A stretch of DNA of 57,420 nt from a virus: IMG/VR virus record IMGVR_UViG_3300045049_000062, positions 1 through 57,420 of that record; one strand, 5' to 3'. The position numbers and the translations under genes are program-made. The notes beneath the pieces were generated by a model. The model saw only the letters and a list, made by a program, of their open reading frames with translations, had not been told where the DNA came from and searched no databases. Shown piece after piece: positions 46,129 through 53,361 of this stretch. Within the stretch, counting starts at the first letter, position 1. Each line of letters begins with the position of its first letter.

Positions 46129-48003
46129 ATGAAAAACTTCAAGGCGATGCCACTTGCACAGAAGAAGATGTTGTATCTTCGTGCCAAGAAAGCGTATTAC
46201 GAATCTGATAAACCGATCTTAACAGATGAAGAATTCGATCGTCTTGAAGACTTAATCAAGGACGAAGATCCCAAATGGTCTGGATTTAAGACCGGAGCTC
46301 CAGTAGGCGTTAAGAAGACAAAGAAGAAGCTGCCGATCCCAATGGGTAGCCTTGATAAGATCAAGAAACCGGAACAGGTACAGCGTGTACTAGAAGCGTG
46401 GGAAGAGCTAGTCCTAAGCTACAAAGTGGACGGGGCATCTTTAGAGCTTGTGTACGAAGGTATTCCGACTCAGTTGTATACACGAGGCAATGGTCAGATC
46501 GGTGGTGATGTCAGTTACTTGATTCCTCATCTTCGCGGCATTCCAAAGAAACTGGGCACCAAAAAACGCGTTATTGTGCGGTGTGAAGGCATCTTCACAA
46601 AGGCGGGCTTTGCCAAATACAGAAAAGAATTCGATGCGCCACGTAACGCTGCGTCTGGCATTCTAAACAGAAAGGATGTCCATCCAGCGACCAAAGATCT
46701 ACAGATAGTTGCTCTGCAACTCTTAGAACCAAATGTAAAACCGAGCGACGGTCTACGTTGGTTGAAGAAGAGCGGATTTACTGTAGTTCCATTCAAAGTC
46801 GTAAAGGCTGCGCAGCTGAACTATAATCGACTGACACGTTTGTTGAAGAAAGCGAAAGCAGAGTCGAAATACGAATGCGACGGTCTAGTTCTAACACGAA
46901 ACACGAAGAACATACTTCCGAAATCTGGCAATCCGGATTGGGGAGTAGCCTTCAAAGAGACTGTAGAAGTTGACGAAGCACCAACAACGAAGATTCTAAA
47001 GACATTGTGGAAAGTAAGTCCTCACGGATACTTGATCCCACGTTATGAAGTAAGTCCAATCAAGATGTCAGATGGATCGACCGTTCGTTTTGCTGCGGCT
47101 AAGAATCCTAGATTTGCAACTAACATGGGTCTCGGTCCAGGAGCGATTGTCCGTTTGGTTAAATCAGGGGACATCATCCCTGAAATTATTGGTGTAGAAA
47201 AGAAAGCCAAGTTCATCCTACCAGATCCAAAAGAACATGGGTCTTATCATTGGGACAAGAACAAAGTACACTTGGTTCTAGACGATCCGAAGTCTAATGA
47301 AGAGTTTAGAGTACAAAAGATAGCCCGCACGTTTGGCCGACTAGATATTGACTTCATGCGTGGAGCGACTATCAAGAGATTGGCAGAAGTTGGAATCAAC
47401 AGTGTATCCAAAATTCTGAAAGCAACTCCTGAAGATTTCTTGACCGTACCTGGATTTAAAGACGCGACGGCTAATAAATTGTGGACCGCGATCCACACCA
47501 AAATAGATGCTGGTTTTCCGATCGTAAAGCTAGCGGATGCTAGTGGACAATTTCCTCGCGGCATTGGTGATGTACAACTACAAGCGGTAGAAGAGCGGTT
47601 TAATTTAATGCAATTGGCTCAGCTGCCAGCATCTCAGATTGAGAAGAAAATTCGTGGCATTTCTGGCATTGGGCCGGAGCGTGCCACAATGATCGCCAAA
47701 GGATTGCCAAAGTTTGCAAAATGGCTACAGATCACTAAGATCAAGGTCGTAAAGCCAAAGCAAGTCAAGGTAAGGAGCCTGAAGCTTCAAGGGGTAAATG
47801 TCACATGGACTTCTTATCGCAATAAAGATCAAGAAGCAATCGTTCAACAGAATGGTGGTCAAGTAGTGAGTTGGTCTGTTAAGAAAACCACGGTATTGCT
47901 TTATAGCCCAACAGGGAAAATGAGCAGCAAACTCACACAGGCGAAAGAGGCTGGAATTCCGACTCTGACCTGGGAACAGTTTACCAAGAAATATGGTTTG
48001 TAG
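46129..48003 (+). CDS. ligA: NAD-dependent DNA ligase
   Basis: 624 residues, near the usual length of about 670. The nucleotidyl lysine is K99 in SYKVDGAS (KxDG). Domain Ia-like TDEEFDRLEDLI, adenylation motifs (TRGNGQIGGDV; ECDGLVLTR), an OB segment, helix-hairpin-helix repeats (FLTVPGFKDATANKLW; ISGIGPERATMIAKGL) and a C-terminal BRCT domain (LQGVNVTWTSYRNKDQEAIV...) are in order. The four-Cys zinc finger normally after the OB fold is absent: that region (SYHWDKNKVHLVLDDPKSN) has no Cys. It seals nicks in phage DNA during replication and repair. Confidence 0.88.
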   Translation: MKNFKAMPLAQKKMLYLRAKKAYYESDKPILTDEEFDRLEDLIKDEDPKWSGFKTGAPVGVKKTKKKLPIPMGSLDKIKKPEQVQRVLEAWEELVLSYKVDGASLELVYEGIPTQLYTRGNGQIGGDVSYLIPHLRGIPKKLGTKKRVIVRCEGIFTKAGFAKYRKEFDAPRNAASGILNRKDVHPATKDLQIVALQLLEPNVKPSDGLRWLKKSGFTVVPFKVVKAAQLNYNRLTRLLKKAKAESKYECDGLVLTRNTKNILPKSGNPDWGVAFKETVEVDEAPTTKILKTLWKVSPHGYLIPRYEVSPIKMSDGSTVRFAAAKNPRFATNMGLGPGAIVRLVKSGDIIPEIIGVEKKAKFILPDPKEHGSYHWDKNKVHLVLDDPKSNEEFRVQKIARTFGRLDIDFMRGATIKRLAEVGINSVSKILKATPEDFLTVPGFKDATANKLWTAIHTKIDAGFPIVKLADASGQFPRGIGDVQLQAVEERFNLMQLAQLPASQIEKKIRGISGIGPERATMIAKGLPKFAKWLQITKIKVVKPKQVKVRSLKLQGVNVTWTSYRNKDQEAIVQQNGGQVVSWSVKKTTVLLYSPTGKMSSKLTQAKEAGIPTLTWEQFTKKYGL

Positions 48004-48018
48004 GTCGTTGGAGGATTT

Positions 48019-48249
48019 ATGATAAAACGTCCGATCAGTCAAAATTCAGCACGTTCTGGCGGATTGTCCAGTGATGCCAGCTCCATTCTGAGCAAATCAA
48101 CAAGACGTGTTCCGGCGAGTTCGACCCTTACTCAACAAGGAATTGCAAATGTGAACGATGTTGGTTCGGACACACAGATAGTAAATCAAACGTCCACGCT
48201 GCCTATTACTGACTTGGTATATGTTTTTGAACAATCTCTGACGCAATAA
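48019..48249 (+). CDS. Small hypothetical protein
   Basis: 76 residues with GGAGGA just before the ATG. Ser/Thr-rich N-terminus, no motif. Small head or tail accessory protein is possible from position. Confidence 0.6.
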   Translation: MIKRPISQNSARSGGLSSDASSILSKSTRRVPASSTLTQQGIANVNDVGSDTQIVNQTSTLPITDLVYVFEQSLTQ

Positions 48250-48254
48250 TGGGC

Positions 48255-48274
48255 CAATGTATTTTTATACATTG
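48255..48274 (+). other. AT-rich hairpin after the small gene
   Basis: CAATGTAT (48255-48262) pairs with ATACATTG (48267-48274) across a TTTT loop. It lies just after a stop codon but has no T-run; it may be a weak terminator or mRNA processing site. Confidence 0.38.
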
Positions 48275-48305
48275 CACAACAGACTAGGAGTCTAGGACAA
48301 ATCCT

Positions 48306-48728
48306 ATGGATTATCCGACACGACAAGATTTCCTGGCTATGCAGGAACAGTCTGCGAGACTGGCGCAGCGAATAGCTGACGAATTTCGCTCTCTTGGATT
48401 AGCAGGGGTGAAGTCGCTGACGGAAGAACCTACGATCGTAGTGGATATAAGTATTCCATATCCGACGTTCAGCGTAACGTTGACTGGAGACCGGACTCTT
48501 TCGTTTGTAGGAGGCTCAGCAGCTCTCGACCGACGTAAGATCATACTTGAAGTAACTCAAGGAACATCCGGAGGATGGTCGTTAGTTCCTGATTCTAGTG
48601 TAGTGTTTGGGACCGATATAACAGACATTAGCCTCAGTGCGCAACCTGGAAAGACAGATGTTCTAGGATTCCTATACATAGACTCGATTGGAAAATACCG
48701 GCTGATAGCTATATCTCATGGCTACTAG
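48306..48728 (+). CDS. Putative virion structural protein
   Basis: 140 residues. N-terminal helix (QDFLAMQEQSARLAQRIADEF) then a strand-rich domain (SIPYPTFSVTLTGDRTLSFVGG, TDVLGFLYIDSIGKYRLIAIS) like phage fibre or baseplate attachment modules. No catalytic motif. Position among virion genes supports a structural role. Confidence 0.6.
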   Translation: MDYPTRQDFLAMQEQSARLAQRIADEFRSLGLAGVKSLTEEPTIVVDISIPYPTFSVTLTGDRTLSFVGGSAALDRRKIILEVTQGTSGGWSLVPDSSVVFGTDITDISLSAQPGKTDVLGFLYIDSIGKYRLIAISHGY

Positions 48729-48765
48729 TCAGATCAGTTCTCAAAACATACAGGAGTAAGCATAT

Positions 48766-49503
48766 ATGTTTACAGGTAACTCTAGATCCGGAGGATTTGA
48801 AAGAGCAGATGCTTTTGATACCGGACATCCAGCGGTTATGTCGCAAATGACACAAAAAGAAGACGCAAGCGCAACTGGCGTTTATGATGCCGTTTGCTAT
48901 ATTCCGCGGGCACAAGATTTAGCATCTTATATCAAGACTAGAGACATGATCCAAGAGATCAAGTCTGGCGGCTGGTTCTCACGCGTAACCCATGCTCGTA
49001 AACTGAACTATCTTGAACAAAAGTTTGATGAGTTCGAGCTCGAAGTAATGTGGACTGACCGTGCAAAGAACGTAGTTACCACCGTAGGCAAAAACTTAGC
49101 TCTTGATAGCTACTTGGCCGGATCTTCGTACACAGTGGTAGGTCCTTACATGGGTTTGATTAGCTCCACATCTTGGTCGGCAGTGTCTGCCTCTGACACG
49201 ATGTCGAGCCACGCTGGATGGTTGGAAGCAGGAAACGCGAACGCCCCAACGTATACATCACCTCGTAAGACCGCTGCGTGGTCATCAGCGTCTAGTGGAT
49301 CCAAAGCTCTGTCCTCAGCATTATCGTTCGCTATGACTGGAACTGGAACAGTGAAAGGTTGCTTCTTGGTTTTTGGTTCTGGTGCTGTATCAACGATCGA
49401 TAACACATCTGGAACCTTGTATTCAGCAGGTCTGTTTACAGGCGGTGATCAGCCTGTTGTTAACGGAAATACATTGTCCGTGTCATATACGGCCGCACTA
49501 TAA
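48766..49503 (+). CDS. Putative virion structural protein
   Basis: 245 residues, preceded by AGGAG. A helical N-terminus contains the VVTTVGKNLALDSYLAG segment found in phage structural proteins, followed by a Gly/Ser/Thr-rich beta region (SYTVVGPYMGLISS, SALSFAMTGTGTVKGCFLVFGSG). Probably a tail or head decoration protein. Exact role unknown. Confidence 0.65.
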   Translation: MFTGNSRSGGFERADAFDTGHPAVMSQMTQKEDASATGVYDAVCYIPRAQDLASYIKTRDMIQEIKSGGWFSRVTHARKLNYLEQKFDEFELEVMWTDRAKNVVTTVGKNLALDSYLAGSSYTVVGPYMGLISSTSWSAVSASDTMSSHAGWLEAGNANAPTYTSPRKTAAWSSASSGSKALSSALSFAMTGTGTVKGCFLVFGSGAVSTIDNTSGTLYSAGLFTGGDQPVVNGNTLSVSYTAAL

Positions 49504-49517
49504 TTCGGAGAAATATC

Positions 49518-49805
49518 ATGGCAGCTCCTTTTCCAAAAGGTACTCGTGTACGTCAAGTACTTCCTCCTCCAGAAGAAGGCATAGTCACAAAATTCGACGT
49601 CGATCAAATTTCGGGTGATCGTCAATACTTGGTAGAATGGCCAGACGCGAAGGATCCAACAGTGATCCATAGCGGATTCTATTCTGAAAGCGAATTGGAA
49701 AAAGTTGAGGATGCAGTTCTGGCCCCAGCCCCAACTCCCAGCCCAACACAAGCACCGGATCCTGGTGTTGCAGACACCACAGCAGCTCCATCAACTCCTC
49801 AGTAA
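49518..49805 (+). CDS. KOW-like small protein with Pro/Ala tail
   Basis: 95 residues. FPKGTRVRQVLPPPEEGIVTKFDVDQ and RQYLVEWPD resemble a KOW/Tudor-like barrel, then a Pro/Ala/Thr-rich disordered tail. It is the last gene before the terminator at 49824-49863. Function unknown. Confidence 0.6.
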   Translation: MAAPFPKGTRVRQVLPPPEEGIVTKFDVDQISGDRQYLVEWPDAKDPTVIHSGFYSESELEKVEDAVLAPAPTPSPTQAPDPGVADTTAAPSTPQ

Positions 49806-49823
49806 ACAAGAGGTTCATTATAG

Positions 49824-49863
49824 AAAACGCCCTGCTACTGATGACCCGGTAGTGGGGCGTTTT
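49824..49863 (+). terminator. Intrinsic terminator
   Basis: AAAACGCCCTGCTAC (49824-49838) pairs with GTAGTGGGGCGTTTT (49849-49863), fifteen pairs including two G-U pairs, ten-base loop. The A-run on one side and T-run on the other make a strong terminator after the gene ending at 49805. Transcription of the next structural cluster may start from here. Confidence 0.85.
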
Positions 49864-49896
49864 GCTATTCAAACCCAGTTTAAAGAACAATAGAAT

Positions 49897-51036
49897 ATGA
49901 TGCATACCCATTCTGATAGACTAGAACGTTGGTTAGGCTCGGCGGAAACGAAGAAACTTTCAGATTCAATGAAAGATTTCTATTGGCCTGTGGCCGTGGC
50001 TGGAGTTCCTGGGTCTGTTTATGCAATGCCAGGAGGTGACTTTACAGGAGAGATTAAGGCAGGGTCCGAGATTTCTGCCATAGAGTTGGGGGATTCTAGA
50101 ACAAAGAGCTATGCTAGAGAACGCAGAGCGCTGCTCACACGTCGCAAAACTGGACACAGGAACGATAATAGAGACGCCTTGGACAAACGTTATCGAACGT
50201 TTAGTAGCATCAGTCAGATGATTGCGGCCACTACTGCAGGAAAAGGTCAGTTCTTCTATTTTCGTAAAGCAGGGACGATCGGGACAGTAACAGCTGTGGG
50301 AAGCGCTCAGGATTTGTGGGTGGCTGGAGGAACTCCAGTAGCAGGTTCTGCCGGGGCTGCTGCCCCCGGAGGTACTGTTCACACCAATGCTTCGACGGGT
50401 GCAATTCCGTTTACGAATCCAACGAATTCTAATACGTTACACTATGTGAACGGATATACTGCGTATTCCAATCCTGATTGTGTACTCCTATACGATCGTC
50501 TGTTTTCTGTCGCAAAGACGATGTCGAGCACATCGGCTGAAAACGTAACCGGAGTTCCGACTAGATATCAGAACGGAACGGGTACTGCAGAAGACTATAT
50601 AGGCGGCAGTTTCATAATGCCGACTGTAACAGCCACTCTGAATTCCACGGCTCATAACTGGACAGTTACTTACACAAATCAGGCTTCTGTTTCAAATTCA
50701 AATACTGCTACTGCTGTGGCTAGCGCGGCAATCGGTCAGGTAGACGTAGTCACGAAATGGTTTTTACCTCTTGTGTCAGGAGATATCGGAGTTAAGAACA
50801 TAACACAATTAACATGTAGTGCATCCGTTACTGGATCAATCACGTTTGTTATCGGGCATCCAATTGCATTCTTTCCCAACTCTATTGCAGGTGCAGTAAC
50901 GATGCTAGATGGAACCTATACAGCGTTTAACTTACCTCGTGTATATGACAATGCGTGTCTGGCGTTTTTAGACACTGGAAAGCAGATCACTACTGCTCAA
51001 CTCTATACGGGAATGCTGCAATTCTTGGCAGAATAA
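49897..51036 (+). CDS. Structural protein paralogue 1 of 3
   Basis: 379 residues. Starts MMHTHSDRLERWLG and has blocks shared by all three copies: FYWPVAVAGVPGSVYAMPGGDF (about 28-49), a basic linker, LLYDRLFSVAKTMSS (about 196-211), VTGVPTRYQN (217-226), and RVYDNACLAFL near the end. The first 100 residues look helical and charged; the rest is Gly/Ser/Thr-rich beta sheet. Its likely role is a repeated virion component (decoration, fibre or capsid-associated). It follows a strong terminator, so it may head its own transcript. Confidence 0.72.
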   Translation: MMHTHSDRLERWLGSAETKKLSDSMKDFYWPVAVAGVPGSVYAMPGGDFTGEIKAGSEISAIELGDSRTKSYARERRALLTRRKTGHRNDNRDALDKRYRTFSSISQMIAATTAGKGQFFYFRKAGTIGTVTAVGSAQDLWVAGGTPVAGSAGAAAPGGTVHTNASTGAIPFTNPTNSNTLHYVNGYTAYSNPDCVLLYDRLFSVAKTMSSTSAENVTGVPTRYQNGTGTAEDYIGGSFIMPTVTATLNSTAHNWTVTYTNQASVSNSNTATAVASAAIGQVDVVTKWFLPLVSGDIGVKNITQLTCSASVTGSITFVIGHPIAFFPNSIAGAVTMLDGTYTAFNLPRVYDNACLAFLDTGKQITTAQLYTGMLQFLAE

Positions 51037-51038
51037 AG

Positions 51039-52202
51039 ATGAAACATACTCATTCTGATAGACTAGAACGTTGGATTGGAAGTGCCGCAGTAGAGGAACT
51101 ATCTCATTCAATGAGGAAGTTTTATTGGCCTATTGCAGTAGCGGGTGTTCCAGGAGAAGTTTACGCGATGCCTGGAGGTGACTTCGTTGGTACTATAGAG
51201 GTAGGAACAGAAGTATCAGCAAAGGAAATAGTGCGCGAAAGAATCAGAAAGCAGCGACGTCAAGAACAAGTAAAGATCAGAAATCATAAAATTTCACGTT
51301 CTCAGTCGATACAAGAATCTAAGGATCAGCGTGCCTTTTCCTGGAGCACTGTGAGCGATATACTTGCTTCGATGACTACCAATGGAAAGACACAAAGTCT
51401 AGCGTTTTCTAAGACGGGATCTACGTTAAGCGCAACTCGTGTTGGTATGGATTTCTGGTATGTAGGTCCACAGCCAGCAGCTGGTGCGAATGGCGCTGCG
51501 GCTCCGGGTGGCACTGTGCATACGAGCTCAAACACTGGAGCCTTGCCGTTTGTCAATCCTTCTACGACAAACACAGCACACTACATATCTGCGGCTGTCA
51601 TAGCAAATCAAACAGGGTCTACTCTGCTCCTATATGATCGCCTATTTTCTGTCGCAAAGACGATGTCAAGTTCAGCCACTGAAGCTGTGACGGGCGTCCC
51701 TACAAGGTATCAGAATACTGTAGTAGGAAATGAAGACTATGTTGGAGGAAACTTCTGCTATCCAGTAGTCAATTCAACCCTTCCGGCAACTGCTCATAAC
51801 TGGACTGTATGTCAGTATACGAATCAAGCAGGTTCTACAGGAAAAAGTTTCGGTAGCGGAACAGGACTTTCGTTAGGAACAAACACCTTATACAATTTGG
51901 ATCTTGGGGCCAGTGCGCAGTTCTTTTTAGATTTAGCTTCTGGAGATGTTGGAGTCAAAGCATTGACTCAAATGCAATGCAGTGTAGCGACGTTAACTGG
52001 AGGCATAGACTTCGTTCTCGCGCATCCGATAGCAATGATGCCATGTCCTTTGGCAAATATGCTATGCGTATGTGATGGTCTCTATACTGCATTCAGCATT
52101 CAGCGCATTTATGACAACGCGTGTTTGTCACTAATGACAATATCTACTCAGGTCGCAACTGCAACGACATATCAAGGCACGATAACATTGGTCAACGAAT
52201 GA
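51039..52202 (+). CDS. Structural protein paralogue 2 of 3
   Basis: 387 residues from the ATG at 51039, three bases after the previous stop. Same order of blocks as copy 1 (HTHSDRLERWIG, FYWPIAVAGVPG, LLLYDRLFSVAKTM, VTGVPTRYQNT, RIYDNACLSLM). Nucleotide identity with copy 1 and with copy 3 appears in short perfect patches (for example 38 bases at 51681-51718 shared with copy 3). The variable basic linker and the Ser-rich region differ most. Confidence 0.72.
   Translation: MKHTHSDRLERWIGSAAVEELSHSMRKFYWPIAVAGVPGEVYAMPGGDFVGTIEVGTEVSAKEIVRERIRKQRRQEQVKIRNHKISRSQSIQESKDQRAFSWSTVSDILASMTTNGKTQSLAFSKTGSTLSATRVGMDFWYVGPQPAAGANGAAAPGGTVHTSSNTGALPFVNPSTTNTAHYISAAVIANQTGSTLLLYDRLFSVAKTMSSSATEAVTGVPTRYQNTVVGNEDYVGGNFCYPVVNSTLPATAHNWTVCQYTNQAGSTGKSFGSGTGLSLGTNTLYNLDLGASAQFFLDLASGDVGVKALTQMQCSVATLTGGIDFVLAHPIAMMPCPLANMLCVCDGLYTAFSIQRIYDNACLSLMTISTQVATATTYQGTITLVNE
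51681..51718. repeat. 38-base repeat, copy in structural paralogue 2
   Basis: Identical to 52835-52872; the flanking bases differ on both sides. It encodes the EAVTGVPTRYQNT block. The surrounding sequence is much more diverged, so the patch stands out as probable gene conversion or recombination between the two paralogues. Confidence 0.85.
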
Positions 52203-53350
52203 AATACGTTCATACTCACTCAGATAGACTAGAAAGATGGCTCGGTGCAGATAAGGTTGCGTGGGTCACTGAAGCGATGCGAGACTTCTATTGGCCAATC
52301 GCAGTAGCAGGCGTTCCTGGGACAGTATATGCTATGCCGGGCGGCGATTTTACTGGAAAGATAACAGTAGGTCAAGAGATGTCGGTTGACGATCGTGCTT
52401 TTGACATAGTTCGTTGCGAAACAGCTAAAAATCGCGCACTAGTTCAGAAGCATAAAAGATTTCACAAGCAAGATGAGCATGGAATAGATCGTAAGCAGTT
52501 TAACATTACGTCTCTATCAACAATGATCGGATCGCGAGGTAAGGTTAGCAATATCCCATTCGCGAAACTTTCACTCGCAGCTAATACTGCTGGACAGTCA
52601 TGCGATTGGTGGCCTAGGAACGGATCTCCACCGACTGGTGTTGTAGGAGGAGCTGCCCCATCAGGGACTGTTCTTGATTATAGCTCAACAGGCGCTCTTC
52701 CGTATGCTAATCCTGTGGTAAGTAATTCAAACAGATTTATGAGTGTCTCGTTTGGAGCATTGGCAGCTAACACTTCACTACTGCTCTATGATCGTTTGTT
52801 TTCTGTGTCCAAAACTATGTCTAGTTCGGCTACAGAAGCTGTGACGGGCGTCCCTACAAGGTATCAGAATACCTCCACTGGAAACGATGATTACATCGGA
52901 GGTAATTTTTGTTATCCATTGGCTAACACTACGTTGGCGGCAGTCGCTCATAGTTGGACAGTCTGCCAATACACCAATCAAGCAGGAACTGCGAGTCAAT
53001 CATTTCCGTCAGTGACAGGGGTGTCTGGGTGCGTTGCAGGCGCTGTCGACATGGCAGTTCCGAGTGGATGGTTTATGCCTCTCGCATCTGGTGATGTTGG
53101 TGTCAAAGCTATATCACAGATGCAGTGCAGTGTGGCAACGGTGACTGGCACTCTAGAGTTCGTGGTCGGACACCCAATTGCGTTCTTTCCGTATCCGTTG
53201 GCAAACATTGTTTCTAATTATGATGCTCTATACACGTCTCTACAGATGACGCGTATTTATGACAACGCTTGTTTATCTATGATGGAGATAAACAAAATCA
53301 CAACTGCTTCCGCGAACATTACAGGAAACATTGTTCTGACAGAAGAATAA
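52199..53350 (+). CDS. Structural protein paralogue 3 of 3
   Basis: 383 residues from the ATG at 52199 (ATGA with copy 2). Blocks HTHSDRLERWLG, FYWPIAVAGVPGTVYAMPGG, LLLYDRLFSVSKTM, VTGVPTRYQNTS, RIYDNACLSMM are conserved. Copy 3 shares the perfect 38-base patch at 52835-52872 with copy 2. Three tandem copies suggest either a multimer with distinct subunits or antigenic/receptor-binding variation. No known family name assigned. Confidence 0.72.
   Translation: MKYVHTHSDRLERWLGADKVAWVTEAMRDFYWPIAVAGVPGTVYAMPGGDFTGKITVGQEMSVDDRAFDIVRCETAKNRALVQKHKRFHKQDEHGIDRKQFNITSLSTMIGSRGKVSNIPFAKLSLAANTAGQSCDWWPRNGSPPTGVVGGAAPSGTVLDYSSTGALPYANPVVSNSNRFMSVSFGALAANTSLLLYDRLFSVSKTMSSSATEAVTGVPTRYQNTSTGNDDYIGGNFCYPLANTTLAAVAHSWTVCQYTNQAGTASQSFPSVTGVSGCVAGAVDMAVPSGWFMPLASGDVGVKAISQMQCSVATVTGTLEFVVGHPIAFFPYPLANIVSNYDALYTSLQMTRIYDNACLSMMEINKITTASANITGNIVLTEE
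52835..52872. repeat. 38-base repeat, copy in structural paralogue 3
   Basis: Identical to 51681-51718, in the same reading frame and at the same place in the paralogous protein. Copy 1 has a diverged version at the corresponding position (near 50545). Confidence 0.85.
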
Positions 53351-53361
53351 GGATCATCCAA

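Noticed and set aside
49446-49911. Minus-strand frames around the terminator at 49824-49863
   Set aside because: They run through the terminator and lack ribosome-binding sites; the plus-strand KOW-like gene explains the region.
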